64,000 nucleotides of DNA from Marinomonas shanghaiensis (GCF_003259175.1 NZ_QGOK01000007.1:62001-126000), one strand, 5' to 3'; shown: positions 28,411 through 37,810, counted from the stretch's first letter. The notes: generated from the letters alone by a model not told the origin. Made by a program: numbers and translations.

Positions 28411-29523
28411 ATGCGTAATTTAATGGTATTGGGCAAATTGGCGTTCGCCGGTTTGTTTGCTTTGTCTTTGGTCGCCTGTGGTGGATCAGAAAAAGCGGAA
28501 GAGACGGCAAAAGTTGAGAAAAAAGCGGAAACAATTCATTGGAAAATGGTCACGACTTGGCCTAAAAACTTTCCCGGCTTGGGCACGAGTGCTGAAGCAT
28601 TAGCGAAAAACATTACGCAAATGTCGAATGGTCGCTTGGATGTGAAAGTGTATGCGGCCGGTGAATTGGTACCTGCACTAGAAGTATTTGATGCTGTGTC
28701 TCGTGGTACGGCAGAAATGGGACACAGTACGGCTTATTATTGGAAAGGTAAGGCCCCAGCGGTGCAGTTCTTCTCCTCCATTCCTTTTGGAATGACAGCA
28801 CAAGAGTTTAATGCTTGGCTTGAATACGGTGGCGGTCTGCAACTGTGGGAAGAAGTGTATGCTCCTTTCAACATCATCCCTATGGTTGCTGGCAATACAG
28901 GCGCGCAAATGGGCGGTTGGTTTAATAAAGAAATCAATTCGTTTGCCGATTTCCAAGGCCTAAAAATGCGCATGCCAGGTCTGGGTGGTGAAGTACTGAA
29001 AAAAGTCGGTGCCGTTACCATTAATTTACCAGGCAGTGAAATATTTACCGCATTGCAAACTGGCACGATTGACGCTACGGAATGGGTAGGTCCTTATAAT
29101 GATCTAGCATTCGGCTTGTACAAAGCGGCGAAATATTACTATTACCCAGGTTGGCAAGAGCCAGGCTCAGCGGTAGAAGCCTTGTTCAATAAAGATGCCT
29201 TCAATGCACTGCCAGCGGATTTACAAGACATTGTTCGTGCCGCGACTCAACAGGCAAATGTGGCGATGTTAAGCGAATTTACAGCACGTAATGACGCGGC
29301 ATTAGCAACCCTAGTCAATGAACATAACGTTGTTTTGAAAGAGTTTCCAAAAGATCTTCTAGAAGCGTTAAAAGTGGCTTCTCATGAAACATTAGACGAA
29401 GTGGCAGCTAACGACCCAATGAGCCAAAAAGTATACGATTCCTTCAAAAGCTTTTTAGCGTCTGTGAGTCAATGGCACGATATTTCGGAGCGAGCGTTTA
29501 TTAATGCTCGTGCTAATGACTGA
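28411..29523 (+). CDS. TRAP transporter substrate-binding lipoprotein, copy 1 (DctP/TakP type)
   Basis: The 370-residue protein has a lipoprotein signal with lipobox LVAC near residue 22, so it is probably anchored by lipid in the periplasm. The mature part has the TRAP SBP signature: WKMVTTWPKNFPGLG, LDVKVYAAGELVPALEVFDA, GWFNKEINSFADFQGLKMRM, and TIDATEWVGPYNDLAFGLYK near 215. This pattern with YYYPGWQEPG is that of the TakP-like dimeric binding proteins for 2-oxo acids or lactate. A close paralogue follows 97 bases on. No permease genes are adjacent; dctQM of the window lies 14 kb away. Confidence 0.9.
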   Translation: MRNLMVLGKLAFAGLFALSLVACGGSEKAEETAKVEKKAETIHWKMVTTWPKNFPGLGTSAEALAKNITQMSNGRLDVKVYAAGELVPALEVFDAVSRGTAEMGHSTAYYWKGKAPAVQFFSSIPFGMTAQEFNAWLEYGGGLQLWEEVYAPFNIIPMVAGNTGAQMGGWFNKEINSFADFQGLKMRMPGLGGEVLKKVGAVTINLPGSEIFTALQTGTIDATEWVGPYNDLAFGLYKAAKYYYYPGWQEPGSAVEALFNKDAFNALPADLQDIVRAATQQANVAMLSEFTARNDAALATLVNEHNVVLKEFPKDLLEALKVASHETLDEVAANDPMSQKVYDSFKSFLASVSQWHDISERAFINARAND

Positions 29524-29548
29524 TTGTTCATTTTAACGAAATAAGCTT

Positions 29549-29586
29549 AATAAGCCCTGTTATCCATAGATAATGGGGCTTATTTG
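29549..29586 (+). terminator. Terminator between the two TRAP binding protein genes
   Basis: AATAAGCCC pairs with GGGCTTATT, with a second inner stem TTATC/GATAA and a short T-rich tail. It suggests that the two paralogues are at least partly expressed separately. Confidence 0.7.
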
Positions 29587-29620
29587 TTAGAAATAGCGCG
29601 TTTATTAAAGGATAAGGTGA

Positions 29621-30730
29621 ATGAATAAAATAATACGATGGGGAAAATGGGCTCTCGTTGGTATGACGACGGTTCTATTGGTCGCCTGTGGCGGATCGGA
29701 AGAAAAAGAAACCGCTAGCGTAGAACAAAAAGTCGATACCATTCATTGGAAAATGGTTACCACTTGGCCTAAGAATGCTCCGGGTATGGGCACGGGGGCG
29801 GAAACGCTAGCGCAGAATATTAAAGAAATGTCTAACGGTCGCTTGGACATTAAAGTGTATGCTGCAGGTGAACTGGTTCCAGCATTAGAAGTATTTGATG
29901 CGGTTTCTCGTGGTACTGCACAGATGGGTCATGGCACAGCGTATTACTGGAAAGGCAAAATACCCGCTGCGCAGTTTTTCTCTACTGTCCCTTTCGGGTT
30001 TAACGCACAAGAGTTTAACGCTTGGGTTGGTGAAGGCGGTGGATTAGCGTTATGGGAAGAAATTTACGCCCCTTTTAATTTAATCCCTATGGTTGCCGGC
30101 AATGCGGGTGTACAGATGGGGGGTTGGTTCAATAAAGAGATTAACTCACTGGCTGATTTCCAAGGCCTGAAGATTCGTATGCCAGGATTAGGTGGCGAAG
30201 TACTAGAAAAAGTGGGCGCGTCATCAATTAACTTACCAGCGAGTGAAGTGTTTACCGCGCTACAAACAGGCACTATTGATGCGACGGAATGGGTTGGACC
30301 TTACAACGACCTTGCGTTTGGTTTGTACAAGGCGGCGAAATATTACTATTACCCAGGTTGGCATGAGCCAGGTTCGGCTGTTGAAGCTATCTTTAATAAA
30401 GACGCTTTTGAAGCCTTGCCAAAAGATTTAAAAGCCATTGTGCGTTCTGCCGTTCAACAAGCAAACTTGGCGATGCTTAACGAGTTTACCGCGCGTAATA
30501 ATGCAGCATTACAAACCTTGGTGAATGAGCATAATGTGATTCTTAAACCCTTCCCTGAAGATTTACTGATTGCATTGAAAAAAGCGTCCTCTGAGACATT
30601 AGAAGCGCTTGCAGCGAACGACCCGCAAAGTCAAAAAGTGTATGACTCTTTTAAAAGCTTCTTAGGCCCTGTGAGCGAATGGCATGACGTTTCTGAGCGT
30701 GCTTATATCAATGCTCGAGCACTCGAGTAA
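29621..30730 (+). CDS. TRAP transporter substrate-binding lipoprotein, copy 2 (DctP/TakP type)
   Basis: The 369-residue paralogue of the preceding gene is collinear throughout, with long identical blocks such as LDIKVYAAGELVPALEVFDA and ATEWVGPYNDLAFGLYKAAK. The lipobox LVAC is retained. Differences lie mainly in the signal peptide, the region after LAANDP, and scattered surface positions. The residues expected to contact substrate appear conserved, so ligand classes are probably alike. The arrangement is a tandem duplication. AAAGGATAAGG precedes the ATG. Confidence 0.9.
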   Translation: MNKIIRWGKWALVGMTTVLLVACGGSEEKETASVEQKVDTIHWKMVTTWPKNAPGMGTGAETLAQNIKEMSNGRLDIKVYAAGELVPALEVFDAVSRGTAQMGHGTAYYWKGKIPAAQFFSTVPFGFNAQEFNAWVGEGGGLALWEEIYAPFNLIPMVAGNAGVQMGGWFNKEINSLADFQGLKIRMPGLGGEVLEKVGASSINLPASEVFTALQTGTIDATEWVGPYNDLAFGLYKAAKYYYYPGWHEPGSAVEAIFNKDAFEALPKDLKAIVRSAVQQANLAMLNEFTARNNAALQTLVNEHNVILKPFPEDLLIALKKASSETLEALAANDPQSQKVYDSFKSFLGPVSEWHDVSERAYINARALE

Positions 30731-30767
30731 GCCTTCTGCGGTTATCGTCATAACGGATGTTTCTGCC

Positions 30768-30798
30768 AAGCCTCGCCTTTTATAGCGAGGCTTTTTAT
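30768..30798 (+). terminator. Terminator after TRAP binding protein copy 2
   Basis: AAGCCTCGC pairs with GCGAGGCTT around an 8-base loop, with five T at the end of the stem. Confidence 0.9.
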
Positions 30799-30858
30799 TT
30801 TCTGCTTTTACCCTTACGACAGGCCACGGCTATTTGAATAAAATAACCGTTTTTGCAT

Positions 30859-31386
30859 TTAAGAGTCTTTTGTCGTTAAGAAGGTCGTGGCGGTGGGCAT
30901 GGAGATCATGTCGGTGACGCCGACTTCTAGGCCGACTTGTGTTATCAGCGTGGTAAGTTGTCCTCGATGATGTGTTTGGTGATTAAAGAGATGCGTCAGA
31001 ATGAGACCGAGGGGAAGTTCATTCACATCATCAGATTGTAAGCGTTTGTATTGAATCAACTGTGACATATCGGCATCTGTTAGAGTGTCTATGTAATTCG
31101 TTAATAGTGCATCGATTTCCTGACGTGCCACCGTCAGCTGGTGAAAATCTTCATAGAGAATATCGGACAAAGAGGTCGCCTTGCATTCAACGGGCAGGCC
31201 AAGTCTTGCAAGCCAGAGCAAATCTGCCAACAAGATATGATTCAGTGTGCCATGGATAGAGCTGAAAAAAGCGCCCAGATTCCTTTTCCTTTCTTCGTCT
31301 GAAAGGGATTGGCAAAGATCGTAAAGTCGCTTATTCATCCAATGGTTGTACTGTGTTTTTAACTGGAAATACGGTACGGCAGACAT
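30859..31386 (-). CDS. DinB-family protein
   Basis: A 175-residue four-helix-bundle protein. The three histidines that bind metal in DinB/YfiT proteins are visible: one in IHGTLNHILLADLLW and two in HLFNHQTHHRGQLTTL. The family includes damage-inducible proteins and thiol transferases; the function here is unknown. I start at the ATG at 31386 (MSAVPYF) because AAGGAG precedes it; 16 further upstream codons lack such a site. Confidence 0.85.
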   Translation of the reverse strand: MSAVPYFQLKTQYNHWMNKRLYDLCQSLSDEERKRNLGAFFSSIHGTLNHILLADLLWLARLGLPVECKATSLSDILYEDFHQLTVARQEIDALLTNYIDTLTDADMSQLIQYKRLQSDDVNELPLGLILTHLFNHQTHHRGQLTTLITQVGLEVGVTDMISMPTATTFLTTKDS

Positions 31387-31564
31387 AGGATACTCCTTGG
31401 CAAACTTGACATAGGTATCATGGCTAGTAAGCAAAAGATATCAGCTGAGCGTCGAAAAGACAGGTACAGATTGCGTGTTTTATAACCAGTACAAGGCCAT
31501 ATAGAATCGACGAAAATGCATTGATGTTGGCAGCTTGGTGTATTTTTAGTGTCCGTCATAACAT

Positions 31565-31601
31565 AAAAAAACCGTCATATTTTTTACTATGACGGTTTTT
31601 T
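31565..31601. terminator. Terminator of the tctCBA operon
   Basis: AAAAACCGTCATA pairs with TATGACGGTTTTT around an 8-base loop, flanked by A and T runs on both sides. It is placed to end the - strand tctA message and could also act for + strand transcription. Confidence 0.9.
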
Positions 31602-31627
31602 AGAGCAATGTATAAACTAATAGATAC

Positions 31628-33118
31628 TTATTTTTTAAGCACTTTTAGTATTTTTGGTGCGATAAGGGCCGCCACTGTTGCAACGGCTAAGATATAAGTC
31701 ATGGTGCCATTGAGTAAGATAGACCAATCACCACCACTGATAGACAATGCGCGGCGCAAGTTTTCTTCTAACACTTCTCCTAATACCAAGCCTAAAATAA
31801 CCGGCGCGAGAGAGAAGCCTAATTTGCGTAAAATGAAGGCAAAAATACCCAAGACAATCATAAAGAACAGGTCAAACGAATCTCCATGGATCGAATAGAT
31901 TCCGACAAAGGTCAGCATCACGATAACGGGTACAAGGTAAGACTGTTTGATGGACAATAGTCGAACAAAGACACCAATCATAGGCAAGTTCAATACGAGT
32001 AAAGCGATATTACCTACGAACATAGAGGCAATTAATCCCCATGCAATATTGGGTTGCTGTTCAAACAATAAAGGCCCTGGTGTGATGTTAAACATGAGTA
32101 GCGCGCCGAGCAGAATTGCTGTTGTACCACTGCCTGGAATCCCCAAGGTTAGCATCGGTAACATGGAGCCTGCTGCGGCCGCGTTGTTGGCTGCTTCTGG
32201 TGCTGCAAGGCCTCGAATATCACCTTCCCCAAATTTATCGTCATGGCCTTCTGCAAAACGCTTTTCTGTACCGTAGGCAACAGCACTGGCAATAGAAGCG
32301 CCAGTTCCCGGTAATACACCAATTAAAAAGCCAGACAGCGTCGAACGTAGAACAACCCATTTTACGGCCATTAAATCGGAAAAACTGACAAAGCTTTTGC
32401 CGACAGGTGTCAGTTTCAAGTCATTACGTGCCCAACTTTCTAGCAGTACCAAAACCTCACTGATAGCAAACATACCGATGACAACAACTAGAAAATCGAC
32501 ACCGTCGAATAAGTTTGGAATGTCCATGGTAAAGCGCAAAATGCCCGTACCAGAATCAACACCAACGGTCGCGAAAAGTAGACCTATGACCACGCCAACG
32601 ACGGTTTTAATAGGGCGTTTGCCTACCATGGTTGCCAAGCAAGTGAAGGCAAAAATCATCAGCCAAACGTATTCAGAAGGGCCAAACTGAATGGCTAGTT
32701 TGCTGAGTAATGGTGCAAATATCACCATTAACAATAAGGCGCCGATACTACCAAAGAAAGAGGACACAGCGGATAAAGCTAATGCTCTACCTGCCTCGCC
32801 ACGTTTGGCCATAGGATAGCCATCCAAGGTTGTCATTATGGCGCCCGCATCTCCTGGAACGTTGAGCAAAATACTGGAAATTCGGCCACCATATTCTGCG
32901 CCATAATAAACACCGGCTAATAAGATCAAAGCAGATTCTGGCGGTAAACCAACGGAATAGGCCAATGGCAACAAAATAGCCACGCCATTGATGGGTCCAA
33001 TACCGGGCAATGAGCCAATTAATGTACCAATAAAACAGCCTGCTAAAACCAAACCTAAGTTAAGGGGCGTAAGAGCGACAGAAAAGCCTATCGATAAATA
33101 ATGTAAAATGTCCATCAT
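31628..33118 (-). CDS. tctA: Tripartite tricarboxylate transporter large permease TctA
   Basis: The 496-residue inner membrane protein with about 10-12 transmembrane segments carries the family motifs GTLIGSLPGIGPINGVAILL near residue 35 and GVLPGTGASIASAVAYGTEK near 260. GIPGSGTTAILLGALLMFNI follows near 330. It forms the uptake channel together with TctB and TctC. Its ATG overlaps the tctB stop by 4 bases. The substrate is probably a tricarboxylate or other carboxylate. Confidence 0.95.
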   Translation of the reverse strand: MMDILHYLSIGFSVALTPLNLGLVLAGCFIGTLIGSLPGIGPINGVAILLPLAYSVGLPPESALILLAGVYYGAEYGGRISSILLNVPGDAGAIMTTLDGYPMAKRGEAGRALALSAVSSFFGSIGALLLMVIFAPLLSKLAIQFGPSEYVWLMIFAFTCLATMVGKRPIKTVVGVVIGLLFATVGVDSGTGILRFTMDIPNLFDGVDFLVVVIGMFAISEVLVLLESWARNDLKLTPVGKSFVSFSDLMAVKWVVLRSTLSGFLIGVLPGTGASIASAVAYGTEKRFAEGHDDKFGEGDIRGLAAPEAANNAAAAGSMLPMLTLGIPGSGTTAILLGALLMFNITPGPLLFEQQPNIAWGLIASMFVGNIALLVLNLPMIGVFVRLLSIKQSYLVPVIVMLTFVGIYSIHGDSFDLFFMIVLGIFAFILRKLGFSLAPVILGLVLGEVLEENLRRALSISGGDWSILLNGTMTYILAVATVAALIAPKILKVLKK

Positions 33119-33555
33119 AAGTCTCCGAGAAGTAAGCCAGTTGGGACATTAAGCTCCATTAAATCAGCTAATAAGAAATAGCTGATGACGCTTAGGGCGA
33201 GAGCATACAAGAAGGCTTTCAGTGGCTTTTCTCCAAATAACCAGCTAAAAATGGCCCCCACGATAGTCGTCGCAATAATGAAGCCCGCTTCTTCAAACAG
33301 GGCGGCATACACCACCATTATTATCAGACCTATGATAATTTTTGTGAGTACTTCCTTGTTAGGGTGCCAAGCATTTTTATCCGGTTTGGCTATCAGCCAA
33401 ATGCAGCATGCGGCTAACATAATAGACAAGATAATAGGGAAGGCTTTTGGCCCTAATGGTTCATATTGAAACGGGACATCGAAATGGAAAGCTGTCCAGG
33501 CAATAAGCCCAGACAGCACCAATAATGCACCCGCAAAAATGCGGTCATATAACAT
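33115..33555 (-). CDS. tctB: Tripartite tricarboxylate transporter small permease TctB
   Basis: A 146-residue membrane protein with four hydrophobic segments, starting MLYDRIFAGALLVLSGLIAW. FQYEPLGPKAFPIILSIML is a typical TctB stretch. TctB sequences vary, so the call rests partly on its place between tctC and tctA in the usual order. Confidence 0.9.
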   Translation of the reverse strand: MLYDRIFAGALLVLSGLIAWTAFHFDVPFQYEPLGPKAFPIILSIMLAACCIWLIAKPDKNAWHPNKEVLTKIIIGLIIMVVYAALFEEAGFIIATTIVGAIFSWLFGEKPLKAFLYALALSVISYFLLADLMELNVPTGLLLGDL

Positions 33556-33587
33556 GTAGTTGCCTCAATTTAAGACGGATCAATGGA

Positions 33588-34565
33588 TTAGTTCGTTAAC
33601 CCAGCTTCTTGTGCTAAGCCGCGCATAAAGGCAACACGCTCTTTAATGTAGCTGTCTAGAGCGTCCCCAGACATGTTGAATGGCACGAGATTTTGATCGA
33701 CAATGACTTTCTCAAAAGCGGGGCTCTTATAGGCTTTTTGGAATTGAGCTGTCCAATAGGTGTAAGCCTCGTCTGACACTTTTGGCCCTAAATAATAACC
33801 ACGAAGGATGGTCCATTCGGCGTCATAACCTTGTTCAATTGCCGTTGGGTAATTCGCGAAGTCACCTTTTAAGCGTTCAGGAGACATGATGGCTAGGATT
33901 TTGACTTTGCCAGACTCAACTAAGCCTTTTATTTCACCCACATCACCTGGATAGACTTTAATATGTCCACCAAGTAGAGCGGCTGATGCTTCGCCGCCAC
34001 CTTCGTAGGCAACATAGCGCATTTTTTTGGGATCAACCCCCGTAGACTTCATCAGTATTGCGGCTTTCATCCAATCTTGGCTACCCACGCCACCACCGGC
34101 TCCTAAGACAAATTCGCTTGGGTCTTTTTTGATATCGTCCACTAGTTCACCAAGCGTGTTCCATGGCGCATCCGCGCGAACCATGATGGCGCCATAATCG
34201 ACTCCTGCTGTACCAACCCAACGAGCGTCATTTTCATCTAGATTTTTGCCGAATTTGCCTTGAGCAAGGTTGAGTAGCGAACCTGAGCTAAAAGCGACTA
34301 ATTTGTTTGGATCATCTGGCGCTGAGGAATTGATGTAATTGTAAGCAACCGCTCCGACGCCACCCGGCATAAAGGTCACGGCCATTGGGATATCAGTGAT
34401 CCCTGCATTGGCAAAACCCGTGGACAAAATACGACACGTTAAATCGAAGCCACCACCGGGTTTGGCAGGGGCAATACAGCTGGGCTTAGACGGTTCAAAG
34501 GCACTGACATTTAGGGCTGCGGTAAGACCGCCAACCAATAACAATGAGGCAATATTGGATTTCAT
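33588..34565 (-). CDS. tctC: Tripartite tricarboxylate transporter periplasmic binding protein TctC
   Basis: The 325-residue binding protein has a signal peptide ending near VSAFEPSKPS. The mature part includes CIAPAKPGGGFDLTCRIL, MPGGVGAVAYNYI and GAGGGVGSQDWMKAA, typical of the Bug/TctC fold that grips carboxylates with two loops. I choose the ATG at 34565 because the in-frame TTG at 34580 overlaps the GGAG ribosome-binding site. It is the first gene of tctCBA, divergent from a TctDE-like two-component system that probably controls it. Confidence 0.93.
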   Translation of the reverse strand: MKSNIASLLLVGGLTAALNVSAFEPSKPSCIAPAKPGGGFDLTCRILSTGFANAGITDIPMAVTFMPGGVGAVAYNYINSSAPDDPNKLVAFSSGSLLNLAQGKFGKNLDENDARWVGTAGVDYGAIMVRADAPWNTLGELVDDIKKDPSEFVLGAGGGVGSQDWMKAAILMKSTGVDPKKMRYVAYEGGGEASAALLGGHIKVYPGDVGEIKGLVESGKVKILAIMSPERLKGDFANYPTAIEQGYDAEWTILRGYYLGPKVSDEAYTYWTAQFQKAYKSPAFEKVIVDQNLVPFNMSGDALDSYIKERVAFMRGLAQEAGLTN

Positions 34566-34684
34566 CTTTTTATTCTCCAAATTTCTTTTTGTTTTATTTT
34601 GCTGTACAAGGTTGCACAGGAGTGGGCAAAGTTACTCCTTTAAACTGACACTAACCTGACAAGAAGAAGAGATAGGGTTCCGTC

Positions 34685-35353
34685 ATGCGTATGTTATTGA
34701 TTGAAGACAATGAGAGTTTGGCTGACTCGATTCGTGTGTATTTTAGGAATTTAGGTCATCCGATTGATTGGATTGGTTCAGTTGAAAAAGCCGAAGCGAG
34801 TTTGTCGTTTGATGATTTTGATTTATTAATCTTAGATATTAATTTACCCGGTAAGAGTGGTTTTCAGTTACTGCAGAGTCTTAGACATCGGGGCAATCGT
34901 CTTCCCGTTTTGGTATTAACGGCTCGAACTGAAGTCGATGATAGGGTCAGTTCATTAGATTTTGGGGCAGATGATTACTTAGCAAAACCCTTTGATTTTC
35001 GTGAGCTAGCGGCTCGTTGTCGCGCGCTTTATCGACGTGAACGAGGTGGCGCGAGTAACGAAATCCAGTGCGGTAATTTGGTCTATGACTTGGCCGCGCA
35101 CTCTGCCAAAGTAAATGAGGTAACCTTAGACTTACGACCAAGAGAGTTGCAATTGTTGGAACTTTTTTTAAAAAATCTGGATCGTGTTCTGACGAAAGAT
35201 GACATTGCTAATCGGCTTTACTGCTACGATGAAGCCTATACGCCGAATGCCATAGAACAAACGTTGACACGTTTAAGAAAACAGTTAGACGGCTCGACTT
35301 TGATCATCAAAACCATTCGTGGGTTAGGGTACTTAGCGCATGTTGATGACTGA
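34685..35353 (+). CDS. OmpR-family response regulator, TctD-like
   Basis: The 222-residue regulator has a receiver domain with acidic pair EDN, phosphoacceptor aspartate in DLLILDINLPGKSGFQLL (Asp51) and conserved lysine in DDYLAKPFDFREL. A C-terminal winged helix follows (LDLRPRELQLLELFLKNLDR, AIEQTLTRLRKQL). It is divergent from tctC and overlaps the sensor kinase gene by 14 bases. By analogy with Salmonella TctD and Bordetella BctD it should activate tctCBA. Confidence 0.92.
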   Translation: MRMLLIEDNESLADSIRVYFRNLGHPIDWIGSVEKAEASLSFDDFDLLILDINLPGKSGFQLLQSLRHRGNRLPVLVLTARTEVDDRVSSLDFGADDYLAKPFDFRELAARCRALYRRERGGASNEIQCGNLVYDLAAHSAKVNEVTLDLRPRELQLLELFLKNLDRVLTKDDIANRLYCYDEAYTPNAIEQTLTRLRKQLDGSTLIIKTIRGLGYLAHVDD

Positions 35354-36740
35354 AAAAAGCTACTCAATACGCTCTCGAATGTTGGGACGCTCAGCACTAT
35401 TACTCCTGTCTATTTTTTTTATTTTGAGCCTTGGTGTTTGGCATTATGCCCGTCAGTCAGCCAACTATTCTTATGACAGACTGCTCAATAGTGCCAGCTT
35501 GTCTATCATGGAAGGATTGCACGTTTACGATAAACAAGTGGATTTAGATTTGCCTTATGCTGCGTTTGAAATGATGCAGCTTGCCGATGAAGATAAGGTG
35601 TTTTATCAGGCTTTGGGGACTAAAGGGGAGCTTATTACGGGTTATCCTGACATGCCCTTACCTAGTAAATTCAACGAAGAATCCGCGATTGCTTTTTATA
35701 ATGCGCGTTACTTGTCTGAAGAAGTGCGAGTGGTCATTCGCCATAAAAGGCTTTCTGAGCCCGCCGTATCGGGTTGGGTAACGGTCGTCTTGGCACAAAC
35801 ACTTAGGGCGCGTCATAAGATGATGAATGATATCTTGTACCGAAGTTTTGCTGTGTTGTTTGGGATTATGGCTTGTGTGATGATTGTCTTGTGGGTGGCG
35901 ATTAATCGTGCGCTTGAACCACTGAGTTCTATTTCCAAAAGCCTTGCTTCCCATTCGCTTTTATCGGCCGAGCCTATTCAAACGACGCCCATTCAAGAAG
36001 TCTCTCCTTTGGTAAGTGCAATTAACGATTACCAAGCACAGCTGTTATCCAACTTAGCGGTGATGAAGCGTTTTATCGCCGATGCCAGTCACCAAATTCG
36101 TACGGCACAAAGTGCCACACAGGCTCAATTGGACATTGCCAGTCAAAGCCAAAATCTAGCGGACTTGCCTGAGCATTTAAATAAAATCCGTAAAGAACAT
36201 GAGCGTTTAACACGGTTAACCAATCAGCTACTGACTCATGCCATGGTCGTGCATCGTAGCGACACTGTGGCGAACGAACAGATGGACATTGAGGCTGTTA
36301 TGAAGCAGCTATTAACGGAATGTGTGCGTGACAATGCCCACCGTCAGATTGATTTTTCTTATCAATGCGAACAGACATTGCCTTTGTTTATGGGAGATTC
36401 TATTAGCTTATGTGAAGCCGTGCGTAATCTCTTGGACAACGCGGTGTATTACGGTCCAGAACAGAACCTGATTGAGATTCGCTTACAAGCAGACTTATCT
36501 GGCATTGATATTATGATTGATGATGCAGGTCCTGGTATTCCTATCGGGCTAAGAGAAAAAGCGTTAGAGCGTTTTCAGCGCTTGGATAATGGGTTAAGTG
36601 GCTCTGGTCTTGGTTTGTCTATCGTCGCCAGTGTTGCGCAAGCCCATGGCGGTGATTTTTTCTTGGAAGACAGTCCATTTGGAGGGCTTCGAGCAAGAGT
36701 GCATTTGCCAAAAGAGGGTACCGTATGTCGCAGCGAATAG
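35340..36740 (+). CDS. Sensor histidine kinase, TctE-like
   Basis: The 466-residue inner membrane kinase has one N-terminal transmembrane helix (about 17-36), a periplasmic domain of about 130 residues, a second helix near 170-190, then dimerisation and ATPase domains. The phosphoacceptor is His251 in DASHQIRTAQSATQAQLD; the proline that usually follows RT is replaced by alanine. ATP-binding boxes are seen in VRNLLDNAVYYGP, IDDAGPGIP and SGSGLGLSIVASVAQAHGG. It overlaps both neighbours (14 and 16 bases), so the three genes are co-translated. Confidence 0.92.
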   Translation: MLMTEKSYSIRSRMLGRSALLLLSIFFILSLGVWHYARQSANYSYDRLLNSASLSIMEGLHVYDKQVDLDLPYAAFEMMQLADEDKVFYQALGTKGELITGYPDMPLPSKFNEESAIAFYNARYLSEEVRVVIRHKRLSEPAVSGWVTVVLAQTLRARHKMMNDILYRSFAVLFGIMACVMIVLWVAINRALEPLSSISKSLASHSLLSAEPIQTTPIQEVSPLVSAINDYQAQLLSNLAVMKRFIADASHQIRTAQSATQAQLDIASQSQNLADLPEHLNKIRKEHERLTRLTNQLLTHAMVVHRSDTVANEQMDIEAVMKQLLTECVRDNAHRQIDFSYQCEQTLPLFMGDSISLCEAVRNLLDNAVYYGPEQNLIEIRLQADLSGIDIMIDDAGPGIPIGLREKALERFQRLDNGLSGSGLGLSIVASVAQAHGGDFFLEDSPFGGLRARVHLPKEGTVCRSE

Positions 36741-37789
36741 CTTTATTCTTCATTTTTCTGGTGATGGCGAGCAAGGTGATTGCAGAGACGACTGTGTTAC
36801 CCACGATATGGGAAGCGGACAGGTTAACCATATACAGTGCGACAGATTTAAACGCTATTGCTCCCTTACTGGATACTTTTAGTGCACAAAACCCTGATAT
36901 AAAGCTTGAGTACAGAGAATTTAATACTCAGGAATTAGATCGAGCCATTAGGGCCAAACCGTTAGCAGATCAGCCTGATGTGGTCATTAGCTCCGCCGTG
37001 GATCTTCAGGTCCGACTTGTTAATGATGGTTACGCACAACCGGTATTTGGCGAAGCGGTTGAGGCCTTACCTAGTTGGGCCAATTGGCGTAATGAAGTGA
37101 TTGGCTTTACTTACGAGCCCATTGTTTTTGTTTACAACAAGCAAGCCTTTGAGGAGAAAACCGTTCCACTGACTCATGAGTCATTGGCGAGCGCCATGCG
37201 TATTGACGATGATTTTTTTATCCATAAAGTGGGTTCCTATGACGCACGTCGCTCAGGTATTGGTTATTTAGTGGCGACACAAGACGAAGTGACATCCAGC
37301 ATTAGTGGTCGCTTACAAGAGAGTTTAGGGCGTGCTCGCACTCAGGTTTATGGTCAGACTTCCATGCTGCTAGACGACATTGCTTCTGGCACTTTGATCT
37401 TTGGTTACAATCTTTTAGGTTCTTATTCTTTTGCCCGTGAAAAACGAGACAGCCGCATTGGTGTGGTGATTCCACAAGATTATGCCTTAGTGGTAAGCCG
37501 TGCGGTGTTTATCTCCAAACAAGCCAAGCATGTGTCTAATGCGCAACGCTTTGTAAATTTCTTGATATCCAAAGAAGGGCAGGAAGTGATTGCGAAAAAA
37601 AGTGAATTGATGGCCTTAACCCCAGATATTGATGCTCTTCTGTCACGGCAAAATATACAGGACCAAACGATAAATTTTCATCCTATTCCTTTGGGGCCAG
37701 CTTTGATGGTCTATCTTGATGATTCAAAACGACGACGCTTTATCAAGGCTTGGGAAAGTGCTTTATTGTCCATTAACGAAGACCAGTAA
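36725..37789 (+). CDS. Periplasmic ABC-type binding protein linked to the two-component system
   Basis: A 354-residue protein with a signal peptide cleaved near VIA-ETTV. The mature part is a class II periplasmic binding protein of the iron(III)/PgtC-like group: LTIYSATDLNAIAPLLDTFS, DVVISSAVDLQVRLVNDGYA, EPIVFVYNKQAF, and NFLISKEGQEVIAKK near the end. No transporter genes follow. It overlaps the kinase gene by 16 bases with GAGGG as ribosome-binding site. As with PgtC in the Salmonella phosphoglycerate system, it may present a ligand to the kinase sensor domain. Confidence 0.82.
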   Translation: MSQRIALFFIFLVMASKVIAETTVLPTIWEADRLTIYSATDLNAIAPLLDTFSAQNPDIKLEYREFNTQELDRAIRAKPLADQPDVVISSAVDLQVRLVNDGYAQPVFGEAVEALPSWANWRNEVIGFTYEPIVFVYNKQAFEEKTVPLTHESLASAMRIDDDFFIHKVGSYDARRSGIGYLVATQDEVTSSISGRLQESLGRARTQVYGQTSMLLDDIASGTLIFGYNLLGSYSFAREKRDSRIGVVIPQDYALVVSRAVFISKQAKHVSNAQRFVNFLISKEGQEVIAKKSELMALTPDIDALLSRQNIQDQTINFHPIPLGPALMVYLDDSKRRRFIKAWESALLSINEDQ

Positions 37790-37810
37790 CGCTAAGCATA
37801 ATAGCCAAAA

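Noticed and set aside
31701..32690. Open frames on the + strand opposite tctA
   Set aside because: They are antisense to a well-conserved gene, have no ribosome-binding sites, and their low-complexity Ser/Thr/Pro/Lys composition is typical of shadow frames.
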